DNA of 5,923 bases from JAEUOS01 sp964470865 (GCA_964470865.1 CAYYFR010000298.1:1-5923); one strand, 5' to 3'. Numbered from the stretch's first letter, positions 1 to 5,773 are shown. Notes: generated by a model not told the origin, from the sequence alone. A program made the numbers and translations.

Positions 1-1
1 C

Positions 2-307
2 GTCTTCCTGCGCAATCATTACCTGGCCGACGCTCTTGTAGCGCCCGTAAGTGCGATGCTGATCGCGCAAGTTGCAACGTCTCCACTGTACGGCGAGAAA
101 TGTGCACGCTGTCATGCAAGCGCGGCCGACTTTGTACGCAAGTCATTGGTCGTCAAGAACGGTGTCTTGGTCGGCGTGTCGAGCGCGCGCAATGTCGCTG
201 ACTACCTGGCGTCGCACGGCGGGCTCGGGCCTGCTGAAGTGCGGACCATGGTCGAGACCCTCACGCGGGTGCGCAATGAGGTGTCAGACCCCCCAAAGTC
301 GCGCTGA
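2..307 (+). CDS. c-type cytochrome-like haem protein, C-terminal part (5' end outside window)
   Basis: The reading frame is open from the first bases of the window to a TGA at 305-307, so about 101 C-terminal residues are visible and the start lies off the left edge. A single haem-attachment motif CARCH is encoded at 101-115, so the protein should be exported and receive covalent haem c. A hydrophobic helix (ALVAPVSAMLIAQVA) precedes the haem site. After it come a short VVKNGVLVGV hairpin-like stretch and a C-terminal helical part ending in a charged tail. Only one Met (in RTMVETL) and one further His (in ASHGGL) follow the haem site, so the sixth ligand cannot be assigned. An ATG at 56 is in frame, but starting there would cut the helix before the haem site and leave no signal peptide, so I treat the gene as truncated by the window. 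It converges on the methyltransferase gene. Its electron-transfer partner is unknown. Confidence 0.72.
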   Translation, partial: VFLRNHYLADALVAPVSAMLIAQVATSPLYGEKCARCHASAADFVRKSLVVKNGVLVGVSSARNVADYLASHGGLGPAEVRTMVETLTRVRNEVSDPPKSR

Positions 308-342
308 CCGAGTAACGGAGGCGCAACATGGCGAGGCGGAAT

Positions 343-372
343 ACGGCCTCGGCCGTCATGCGCCTTTGGCGC
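343..372. terminator. two small GC-rich hairpins at the convergent gene ends
   Basis: Two inverted repeats lie side by side where the cytochrome gene (+) and the methyltransferase gene (-) converge. The first is ACGGC-CTCG-GCCGT at 343-356. The second is GCGCC-TTT-GGCGC at 360-372, inside the last codons of the methyltransferase. Neither is followed by a T-run on either strand, so they are not canonical Rho-independent terminators. They may pause polymerase or protect mRNA 3' ends. The placement between convergent genes is the main support for calling them terminator-like. Confidence 0.3.
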
Positions 373-1027
373 CGAACACCAGAAAATACTGGCGCGGGAG
401 AAATCCATGCTCGCCCAACAGTGTGTAGCCGGCGCGCGTCAGTTCAGCCTTCACCTGCTCCGGTGCGATGCGGGCGGCCCGGGGCGGCCCTGCCGGTGAA
501 TCCATGCGGAAATCGATGATCGCCACCCGGCCGCCGGCCTTGAGTGAATCGCGCAGTTTGGCGAAATAGCGTTCGCGATCATCAACATGATGAAACACGT
601 CGACCATGATGATCAGGTCGGCCTTTGCCGGAATGCGCGGGTCGGCAGGCTCACCCTTGACAGCCGTCAGGTTGGCCAGACTTTCGCGCCTGGCGCGCAG
701 GGCGAGGTGCTTGACCATGTCGGGTTCGGTATCGATGGCGTAGACCCGGCCCTGGGGCACCATGTGCGCGAAGCGCGCCGCGAAGTAGCCGGTGCCGGCG
801 CCGATGTCGGCCACCACCGCATCGGGTTTGAGAGCCAGCGCGCCGATCACTTCATGCGGCTTTTGCCAGGCGTCGCGCTGCGGGTCATCGAATACCTTCG
901 CCCACTTGGCGGCGTCGCCGAAGCTGTGCTGGTGGGTGTGCGGCGATTGCGCCATGGCGGGCGTTGCGACAAAGGCGGCGTGGATGCAGGCGAGCGCCAA
1001 TGCGTGGCGGGTGAGGGCGTCGGTCAT
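356..1027 (-). CDS. Class I SAM-dependent methyltransferase-fold protein with signal peptide
   Basis: The 223-residue product has a Rossmann-type methyltransferase core. Motif I is VADIGAGTGYF (residues 72-82), the acidic end of strand 2 is D99 in AIDTEPDM, motif IV is DLIIMVDVFHHV (137-148), and a GGRVAIIDF strand lies at 165-173. These are the SAM-binding features of class I enzymes; the methyl acceptor cannot be told from the sequence. Residues 1-26 look like a Sec signal peptide ending in AMA, followed by a His-rich mature N-terminus (HTHQH, 30-34) and the conserved-looking WAKVFDDP and DAWQKP segments. Export is odd for an enzyme whose cofactor is cytoplasmic. The ATG at 1027 is supported by AAAGGA at 1032-1037, 4 nt upstream. 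The gene lies 70 bp downstream of the oxidase gene on the same strand and is probably last in the operon. An internal start at Met25 would give a cytoplasmic form, but I see no reason to prefer it. The fold is secure; substrate and location are open. Confidence 0.85.
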   Translation of the reverse strand: MTDALTRHALALACIHAAFVATPAMAQSPHTHQHSFGDAAKWAKVFDDPQRDAWQKPHEVIGALALKPDAVVADIGAGTGYFAARFAHMVPQGRVYAIDTEPDMVKHLALRARRESLANLTAVKGEPADPRIPAKADLIIMVDVFHHVDDRERYFAKLRDSLKAGGRVAIIDFRMDSPAGPPRAARIAPEQVKAELTRAGYTLLGEHGFLPRQYFLVFGAKGA

Positions 1028-1069
1028 GGTGTCCTTTGGGTTGCCGAATGTTTGAAGAGCGGGCGATGC

Positions 1070-1087
1070 TGCCTGCCGGCGCAGGCA
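1070..1087. repeat. 7-bp inverted repeat between oxidase and methyltransferase genes
   Basis: TGCCTGC at 1070-1076 and GCAGGCA at 1081-1087 form a perfect stem around the tetraloop CGGC, within the 70-bp gap between the oxidase stop and the methyltransferase start. On the minus-strand transcript it would form about 10 nt after the oxidase stop codon. No U-run follows, so it is more likely an mRNA-stability or partial-attenuation element than a full terminator. Confidence 0.35.
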
Positions 1088-1097
1088 TGCACGGGTA

Positions 1098-2627
1098 TCA
1101 CGCTTGCACCAGATAGTTTCGCATCATGCCGATGTCCTCGTGCTCGACAATGTGGCAGTGGTACAGGTAGATACCGGTGTGGTTCTCGAACTTCATGAGC
1201 ACCCGGACCCGCTCGCCGGGCAGCACCAGCACCACGTCTTTCAGGCCCTCGTCGGTGAAACCGGCGCTCAAGGCGTGGCTGGCGCCGCGGCGGCCGATGA
1301 CGCGAAACTGCAGGTTGTGGACATGCATCGGATGCGCCATGCGCATGCCGAACGATGCATCGTTGGCAAACTCCCAGACTTCGGTGGTGCCAAGGCGTAC
1401 CCGTTCGTTATCGGCAACCTCGTCCATGCGGGTGAACGCCCGCCCATTGAGCAGCGCCTGGCCGCCCATCATCGACATCTGGAAGGAGCGCGGTTTGCCG
1501 CGATTGACGGCATCCTCGATTCTGAGCGCCGGATAGGTGGACAGGTGCGGCGGCAACCGGGTTTGCCGGGTTCCGCCGCTGCCGACCCGGAAACGCGCAA
1601 TCGCCCGCGCGCCGCGCGTCGCCGGTGCGCCGTCTTGCATGTTGGTGATGTTGACAAGCATCGGCGACCAGGATTCGGCCTCAAGCGCGATTTCCTCTCC
1701 CGGCGCGTGAGCGGCGAAGTCCACCCACACATCGGCACGCTCTGCCGGGGCAAGCGTCAGGGTTTCTCGGGTGAGCGGGCGTTCCAGCAGGCCGCCGTCG
1801 GTGCCGATCAGCGTGAGCGGCTTGCCGTCGCTCCAGCGCAGCCGGTAGAGCGTCGCGTTCGAGCCGTTGAAGAGGCGCAGGCGATGCGCCGTGCGCGGCA
1901 CCATGCGCTGGTAATCCATGGTGCCGTTGACCAGCACCTGCCGGCCCATGAAGCCCATCATTCGCTCACGCATGCCCGCTGCGATATAGACCAGCTGATT
2001 TCCCGCGTCGAAGCTGCGGTCCTGGATCACCAGCGGCAGGTCAAGTTCATCACGCGGCAGCCCGGCGGCATCCTCTTCCGCATCACTGACAAGGAACAGG
2101 CCGGTCAGGCCGTGATAGACCTGATGGCCGGTGCGTCCGTGGGGATGGGGATGGAACCAGTAGGTGCCGGCGCGGTTGTCGATGACGAACTCATAGACGT
2201 AGCGCTTGCCGGGGGCGATGGCGTACATCGGATGGCCGTCCATGCGCTGCGGAACATGCAGCCCGTGCCAGTGAACAATGGATTCTTCGGGCAAGCGATT
2301 GCTGAAACGAATGCGAATTTTCTGGCCGCGCCGCACGCGGATGATGGGGATGTGTCCCGAGCCGTCGCTTGCGCCCAGCACCTGTGGCCGGCCGCGCAGC
2401 ACGCGGCCGCTGTAGCGCCATACGCGGGTCGTATCACCGGGCAAGATGCTGATTTCGTCGATTCCCGCATCAAGCTCCAGTTCGATGTCCGGGTTGAAGT
2501 CCGGCGTAGCCTCCGCAGGCGGCATGCCTTGTGCCGCTGCCGCAAGCAAGCCCGACCCGCCGCTTGCCATCAGGAGTGCGCTTGCAGTGGTTCCTTGCAG
2601 GAATTGGCGGCGGTCGATCGGGCACAT
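1098..2627 (-). CDS. CueO-type periplasmic multicopper oxidase (Tat-exported)
   Basis: This 509-residue three-cupredoxin oxidase probably oxidises Cu(I) to the less toxic Cu(II) in the periplasm, reducing O2 to water. Residues 5-33 form a Tat signal: DRRQFLQG, then a Gly/Ala-rich hydrophobic run. All copper-site motifs are present: HWH (119-121), HPHPHG (159-164), HPMHVH (432-437) and HCHIVEHEDIGMM (490-502). The type 1 ligands should be H432, C491, H496 and axial M501, a low-to-medium potential Met-ligated site. Surrounding segments such as DGGLLERP and NGSNATLYRL match the CueO pattern. The roughly 45-residue Met/His-rich insert of E. coli CueO is absent: only FQMSMMGGQALLNG (382-394) stands in its place. 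The gene follows the Met/His-rich protein gene after 153 bp and precedes the methyltransferase gene. No clear Shine-Dalgarno precedes the ATG at 2627; the start is chosen because it places the twin-arginine motif at the N-terminus. Laccase-like activity on phenols or metals is possible; copper is inferred from context. Confidence 0.93.
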   Translation of the reverse strand: MCPIDRRQFLQGTTASALLMASGGSGLLAAAAQGMPPAEATPDFNPDIELELDAGIDEISILPGDTTRVWRYSGRVLRGRPQVLGASDGSGHIPIIRVRRGQKIRIRFSNRLPEESIVHWHGLHVPQRMDGHPMYAIAPGKRYVYEFVIDNRAGTYWFHPHPHGRTGHQVYHGLTGLFLVSDAEEDAAGLPRDELDLPLVIQDRSFDAGNQLVYIAAGMRERMMGFMGRQVLVNGTMDYQRMVPRTAHRLRLFNGSNATLYRLRWSDGKPLTLIGTDGGLLERPLTRETLTLAPAERADVWVDFAAHAPGEEIALEAESWSPMLVNITNMQDGAPATRGARAIARFRVGSGGTRQTRLPPHLSTYPALRIEDAVNRGKPRSFQMSMMGGQALLNGRAFTRMDEVADNERVRLGTTEVWEFANDASFGMRMAHPMHVHNLQFRVIGRRGASHALSAGFTDEGLKDVVLVLPGERVRVLMKFENHTGIYLYHCHIVEHEDIGMMRNYLVQA

Positions 2628-2740
2628 GGGATGGTCGGGACCAGCAGGCAGATGGTCGGAGAAGATGGGGCAGCCGGACTTTTCCCGGCGCTTGCCTGGC
2701 TCAAGTCACCGCAGGCGAGCAAGTGACAAGATCGGCTTTC

Positions 2741-2767
2741 CACCGGGGAGCAGGCCTTTCCCCGGTG
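2741..2767. repeat. 9-bp perfect inverted repeat after the Met/His-rich gene
   Basis: CACCGGGGA (2741-2749) and TCCCCGGTG (2759-2767) are exact inverted copies with a 9-nt loop. The repeat lies 13 nt beyond the stop codon of the Met/His-rich protein gene, in the 153-bp gap before the oxidase. On the minus-strand transcript the stem is followed by GAAAGCC rather than a U-run, so a strong intrinsic terminator is unlikely. It could cause partial termination or protect the upstream message, allowing more of the small metal-binding protein than of the oxidase. Confidence 0.45.
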
Positions 2768-2780
2768 CAGCCGAACCGGC

Positions 2781-3239
2781 TCAGTGCTTGTGGGTCTCGC
2801 TGCCCGGAGCGGCGCCGACGCGCGGCCCGCGCCCTTCAGGCAGGCTAATACCTTTTTCCTTGGCGCGTTTCTGCATTTCGGCACGATTGGCCTCGGCCAG
2901 CGTCTGGCGTTCCTCCGGCGTGGCGGCGTTGCGCATCTTCTCGCGGAATGCAGTGTGCTCCTCAGGGGTCATCAGTTGCTGGCCAAGCGTCTGCCCGCCC
3001 ATGCGACCCTGCCCCATGCCGCCACCCATGGCACCATGGCCCATGCCGGCGTGCCCCGTGCCGCCGGACATGCCTTGCATCATGCCGCCATGACCCATAC
3101 CACCATGCCCCATGCCGCCGTGCATCGCGCCATGCCCTGTCCCTTCACCCATTGAGCCCTGGTGGGCGTGGGCCAGAAAAGTCATTCCCAGGCCGAGTGA
3201 TGCAACGATTCCTGCTACAGCTTTGTACAAGTGTTTCAT
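2781..3239 (-). CDS. Periplasmic Met/His/Gly-rich putative copper-binding protein
   Basis: The 152-residue product begins with a clear Sec signal peptide (residues 1-25, ending AHA). Residues 30-81 are low-complexity Gly/Met/His with repeated MGHGGM units: 11 Met and 6 His, the kind of sequence that binds Cu(I) and Ag(I) in periplasmic copper proteins. Residues 88-134 form a charged, probably helical segment (LMTPEEHTAFREKM, then TPEERQTLAEANRAEM), a pattern I associate with small exported proteins of betaproteobacteria. The tail ends in HKH. The ATG at 3239 has AAGGA (3248-3252) 8 nt upstream, which supports the start. The gene is first in the minus-strand operon ahead of the oxidase and divergent from the regulator pair. 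A role as copper buffer or as donor to the oxidase is inferred from composition and position. Other soft metals such as silver are possible, and no enzyme motif is visible. Confidence 0.82.
   Translation of the reverse strand: MKHLYKAVAGIVASLGLGMTFLAHAHQGSMGEGTGHGAMHGGMGHGGMGHGGMMQGMSGGTGHAGMGHGAMGGGMGQGRMGGQTLGQQLMTPEEHTAFREKMRNAATPEERQTLAEANRAEMQKRAKEKGISLPEGRGPRVGAAPGSETHKH
2997..3152 (-). repeat. degenerate MGHGGM-type coding repeat
   Basis: This stretch encodes residues 30-81 of the Met/His-rich protein. It consists of imperfect short units centred on CCATGCC and its variants on the plus strand, giving repeated Gly-Met-Gly-His steps. The units vary in length and codons, so the repeat has diverged or expanded by slippage rather than by recent exact duplication. 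Confidence 0.7.
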
Positions 3240-3346
3240 GATCAGATTCCTTCATAAGTTGGAGTTCATCATTTCGATCCGATGCGCCGCTGCTACCTTT
3301 CTGCCCGACGCAATGCTTTCGGCATGCGCCATTTGAGCATCCAGAT

Positions 3347-3351
3347 GTAAC
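3347..3351 (-). promoter_or_regulatory. inverted GTTAC half-site
   Basis: GTAAC at 3347-3351 reads TGTTACA on the minus strand, matching the half-sites at 3407 and 3417 but in the opposite direction. Its start is exactly 60 bp, close to six helical turns, from the first plus-strand copy. It lies about 108 bp upstream of the Met/His-rich gene start, so it could serve that operon. A single 5-mer is weak evidence alone. Confidence 0.3.
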
Positions 3352-3404
3352 ACCGGCGTGTCGCCGCGCAGCTGTTTGGTATCGAAGCTTTGCGGGAAGC
3401 CGGG

Positions 3405-3423
3405 TTGTTACACTGCGTTACGA
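3405..3423 (+). promoter_or_regulatory. tandem GTTAC direct repeat, possible response-regulator operator
   Basis: GTTAC occurs at 3407-3411 and again at 3417-3421, exactly 10 bp apart. OmpR-family regulators bind as head-to-tail dimers to direct half-sites about one helical turn apart, so the spacing fits this family. The pair lies 44-58 bp upstream of the regulator ATG. Autoregulation by the adjacent OmpR-type protein is the simplest reading and is an inference. Confidence 0.45.
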
Positions 3424-3452
3424 AAATCCCGCCTGCCGATTCGCCGCCCGCG

Positions 3453-3458
3453 TATATC
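3453..3458 (+). promoter_or_regulatory. candidate -10 box (TATATC) just upstream of the regulator ATG
   Basis: TATATC resembles a sigma-70 -10 element and ends 6 nt before the ATG at 3465, so transcription would begin at or next to the start codon. No good -35 hexamer stands 16-18 bp upstream, which would fit an activator-dependent promoter using the GTTAC repeats. No Shine-Dalgarno is seen between this box and the ATG. Confidence 0.3.
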
Positions 3459-3464
3459 TCAAGC

Positions 3465-4190
3465 ATGCAGAAGCAAGATCACATCCTGGTGGTGGACGAC
3501 GACGCGGAGATTCGCACCCTGCTGCGCGACTACCTGCACAAGCAGGGCTATCGCGTGAGCACTGCGGCCAACGGCCGCGAGATGCGTGCAGCCTTGAGTC
3601 CGGCGCCGCCCGACCTGGTGATTCTCGATCTCATGCTGCCGGGGGAAGACGGCCTCGGCCTGTGCCGCGATCTGCGTGCCGGCTCCGATCTGCCGGTGAT
3701 CATGCTGACCGCGCGCGGCGACGAAGCCGACCGCATCGTCGGGCTCGAGATGGGGGCGGACGACTACCTGCCCAAGCCGTTCAGTCCGCGCGAGTTGCTG
3801 GCGCGCATCAAGAGCGTGCTGCGGCGCGCCCGTGCGCTGCCGGGCAACCTGAAGCCGGACGAGCTGGTGTCGTTCGGGTTCGCCGGCTGGACCCTCGATC
3901 TTGCGACCCGCAACCTCGGCTCGCCGGCCGGCGTGGTGGTGGCCTTGAGTGGCACGGAATTTCGTCTGCTGCGGGTGTTCCTGGATCACCCGCAGCGGGT
4001 CCTCACCCGCGACCAGCTGCTCGACTTCATGCTGTCGCGCGATGCCAGCCCGTTCGACCGCGCCATCGACGTGCAGGTGAGCCGCCTGCGCCACCGGCTG
4101 GGCGAAGATGCGCGCGAGCCGGCGATCATCAAGACCGTGCGCAGCCAGGGCTACGTATTCGCGACCCAGGTGACGGCCGTGCATCGATGA
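3465..4190 (+). CDS. OmpR-family response regulator (DNA-binding)
   Basis: The 241-residue product has a receiver domain (about 5-120) and a winged-helix DNA-binding domain (about 130-235). The phosphoacceptor should be D55 in VILDLMLPGEDG. The acidic pocket is D11-D12, the switch threonine T82 lies in IMLTAR, and the conserved lysine K104 in YLPKPF. The stretch around DRIVGLEMGADDY closely resembles E. coli OmpR, so this belongs to the OmpR branch, not the CusR/CopR branch usual for copper. The wing end shows IIKTVRSQGYVF. I chose the ATG at 3465 because it gives the standard MQKQDHILVVDDD start; an in-frame TTG at 3390 would add 25 residues unlike the family and would lie upstream of the probable operator. 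No Shine-Dalgarno is obvious. The gene overlaps the kinase gene by ATGA. Its likely targets are the divergent metal operon and itself, an inference from position. Confidence 0.95.
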   Translation: MQKQDHILVVDDDAEIRTLLRDYLHKQGYRVSTAANGREMRAALSPAPPDLVILDLMLPGEDGLGLCRDLRAGSDLPVIMLTARGDEADRIVGLEMGADDYLPKPFSPRELLARIKSVLRRARALPGNLKPDELVSFGFAGWTLDLATRNLGSPAGVVVALSGTEFRLLRVFLDHPQRVLTRDQLLDFMLSRDASPFDRAIDVQVSRLRHRLGEDAREPAIIKTVRSQGYVFATQVTAVHR

Positions 4191-5704
4191 GCCTGTTGCC
4201 GAAGTCCCTGTTCAGCCGGCTGGTGCTGGTGCTGCTAGGCGGCTTGATTGCCGCGCAACTGCTGAGCTTCGTGATTCACATGCACGATCGCAGCGAACTG
4301 CTGCAGGAAACCACCGGCATGCAGTCGGCACGGCGCATCGCCGATATCGTCAGGCTGCTCGATCCGCTCGCGCCAGCCGAGCGCCGGCGCATCGCCTTCG
4401 TGCTGAGCGCCGCGCCGCTGTGGATTCGCCTCGATCAGGCTCGCCTGGCGCCGCCTGCCGACCAGGGCGCCGATCGCCAGGCACGCGCCGCGCTGTTCGG
4501 CGCGTTCCTGCGGCGCGCTTTGGGCGAGGCATGGGCGGTCGAGGTGAGCATGAGCGACAGCCACGCCCCGGCAGCCGCAGGCGCGGGCCCGGTTGACGGC
4601 CGGCAGATGGAGCCCGGCATGGGCCCCGGCCGGGGCATGGGCATGGGTGCGGGTATGGGGCCGGGCATGGCCCAGGGTAGCGGAATGAGTCCGGGCATGG
4701 GCATGGGGCGTGGCGCAGAAGGCGAGCCGATGCCGATGCATCCGGGCATGCAATACCTTGCGCGGCCCGCGCTTTCGTTCGTCGCGCAAGTACGTCTCGG
4801 TGACGGTACCTGGGTCAGTTTCGATACACGGCAGCCGGCGCAAACCGAGAACTGGCCGTATCGCATGTTGGCCAGCCTGGTGGTGCTGCTGGCGGCGGTG
4901 ATGCTGGTGTCGCTGATCGCGGTGCGCTGGGCCACCCGCCCGCTCAAGGCGCTGGCCGACGCCGCCGAGGAACTTGGCAGGAATATCCATCAGGCGCCGC
5001 TGGCCGAATCCGGGCCGCTGGAAGTGGTGCGCGCAGCGCGCGCGTTCAACACCATGCAGGCACGCCTGCTGCACTACATCGAGGATCGCACCCGCGTGCT
5101 GGCCGCCATGTCGCACGACTTGAAAACCCCGATCACGCGCCTGCGCCTGCGCGCCGAGTTGCTCGATGATCCGATGCTGCGCGCCAAGTTCGGCAACGAT
5201 CTGGCCGAAATGGAGGCGATGGTGGGGGTCACGCTGGATTTCATGCGCGGCCTGGATTCCGGCGCAGCCGCGCAGCCGGTCGACATCATGGCCCTGCTCG
5301 AAAGCCTGCAGGCGGACATGGCCGAAACCGGCGCACAGGTCAGCATCGAAGGCACCCCGCAGAAACCCTATGTGGGCAGGCCGCAGGCGCTCAAGCGCTG
5401 CCTGGCCAACCTGCTGGAAAACGCAGTCAAATACGGCAAGCGTGCACTGGTGACCATGGACGACAGCGACCTGCGCCTGGAAATCGTGATCGCTGATGAA
5501 GGACCGGGAATTGCGCAAGCCGAACTTGAGCGGGTGTTCGAGCCCTTTTACCGGCTGGAACAATCGCGCAATCGCGAAACCGGCGGCACCGGTCTGGGAT
5601 TGACCATCGCGCGCGGGATCGCCGAGGCGCACGGCGGCACGCTTGGCCTTGCCAACCTTGCCGCCGGCGGGTTGCAGGCGCGTTTGATCCTGCCGCGCCG
5701 ATAA
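4187..5704 (+). CDS. EnvZ-type sensor histidine kinase with Met-rich periplasmic loop
   Basis: The 505-residue inner-membrane kinase starts at an ATG overlapping the regulator's stop (4187-4190), so translation is probably coupled and the two form a cognate pair. In order it has TM1 (about 11-31), a periplasmic domain (32-226), TM2 (about 227-247), HAMP (about 248-300), the phosphorylated H310 in AAMSHDLKTP, and a HATPase domain. The latter shows the N box NLLENAVKYG (N408, N412), G1 DEGPGI (437-442), F box FEPFYRLE and G2 GGTGLGL (466-472). All catalytic motifs look intact. The periplasmic loop is about 195 residues, longer than the roughly 120 of E. coli EnvZ, mainly because of a Gly/Met-rich stretch at 141-188 with 12 methionines. 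Clustered thioethers suggest direct Cu(I) or Ag(I) sensing. The ligand is an inference from this and from the adjacent oxidase operon. Confidence 0.94.
   Translation: MSLLPKSLFSRLVLVLLGGLIAAQLLSFVIHMHDRSELLQETTGMQSARRIADIVRLLDPLAPAERRRIAFVLSAAPLWIRLDQARLAPPADQGADRQARAALFGAFLRRALGEAWAVEVSMSDSHAPAAAGAGPVDGRQMEPGMGPGRGMGMGAGMGPGMAQGSGMSPGMGMGRGAEGEPMPMHPGMQYLARPALSFVAQVRLGDGTWVSFDTRQPAQTENWPYRMLASLVVLLAAVMLVSLIAVRWATRPLKALADAAEELGRNIHQAPLAESGPLEVVRAARAFNTMQARLLHYIEDRTRVLAAMSHDLKTPITRLRLRAELLDDPMLRAKFGNDLAEMEAMVGVTLDFMRGLDSGAAAQPVDIMALLESLQADMAETGAQVSIEGTPQKPYVGRPQALKRCLANLLENAVKYGKRALVTMDDSDLRLEIVIADEGPGIAQAELERVFEPFYRLEQSRNRETGGTGLGLTIARGIAEAHGGTLGLANLAAGGLQARLILPRR
4607..4750 (+). repeat. Met/Gly-rich repeat coding for the kinase sensor loop
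   Basis: The stretch encodes kinase residues 141-188, built from GMGPGRG, GMGMG and GMSPG-like units with 12 Met, ending in PMPMHPGM. At DNA level CCGGGCATGG and GGGCATGGGC recur, and a 14-bp perfect palindrome (GCCCCGGCCGGGGC) lies at 4623-4636. Such DNA is prone to slippage, so repeat number may vary between strains. Confidence 0.75.
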
Positions 5705-5773
5705 GCCCCTTCCCCCAAGGCTCTCGAACGACAGTCTTCGACCAAGCTGATACCCCGCAACAGCGGCCCCCGT

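Larger units (their letters stand above)
3240..3464. promoter_or_regulatory. divergent promoter region of the metal operon and regulator operon
   Basis: These 225 bp separate the minus-strand structural operon from the plus-strand regulator genes and must hold the promoters for both. The region is less GC-rich than its flanks. It contains the minus-strand ribosome binding site AAGGA (3248-3252), three GTTAC/GTAAC half-sites (listed separately) and a TATATC box close to the regulator start. I found no convincing -35/-10 pair for the minus-strand operon, and no CusR-like or CueR-like box. No convincing small ORF is present. Confidence 0.65.

Noticed and set aside
1104..2726. A 540-codon open frame on the plus strand opposite the oxidase gene.
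   Set aside because: It is the antisense of a gene with complete multicopper oxidase motifs. Its translation is low-complexity His/Ala/Arg-rich with no recognisable domain, as expected from GC-rich antisense frames.
2997..3152. The short repeats as a CRISPR array or intergenic repeat element.
   Set aside because: The repeats are in frame, irregular, without spacers, and are explained by the Gly-Met-His coding sequence.
3251..3256. TATGAA (minus strand) as a -10 box for the Met/His-rich gene.
   Set aside because: It overlaps the ribosome binding site, so a transcript from it would lose that site, and no -35 stands at the right distance.
3390..3464. A TTG start giving a regulator 25 residues longer.
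   Set aside because: The extra residues do not resemble the family, there is no ribosome binding site, and the start would lie upstream of the probable operator repeats.
3459..4184. A 241-codon minus-strand frame opposite the response regulator.
   Set aside because: It is complementary to a gene with all receiver and winged-helix motifs and has no features of its own.
3662..4186. Upstream extension of the kinase frame through the response regulator gene.
   Set aside because: It is the out-of-frame shadow of the regulator. The kinase start at 4187 gives a proper cytoplasmic N-terminus and first membrane helix.
5724..5741. A TCGAA/TTCGA inverted repeat after the kinase stop as a terminator.
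   Set aside because: The stem is only 5 bp and no T-run follows, so I do not call it a terminator.
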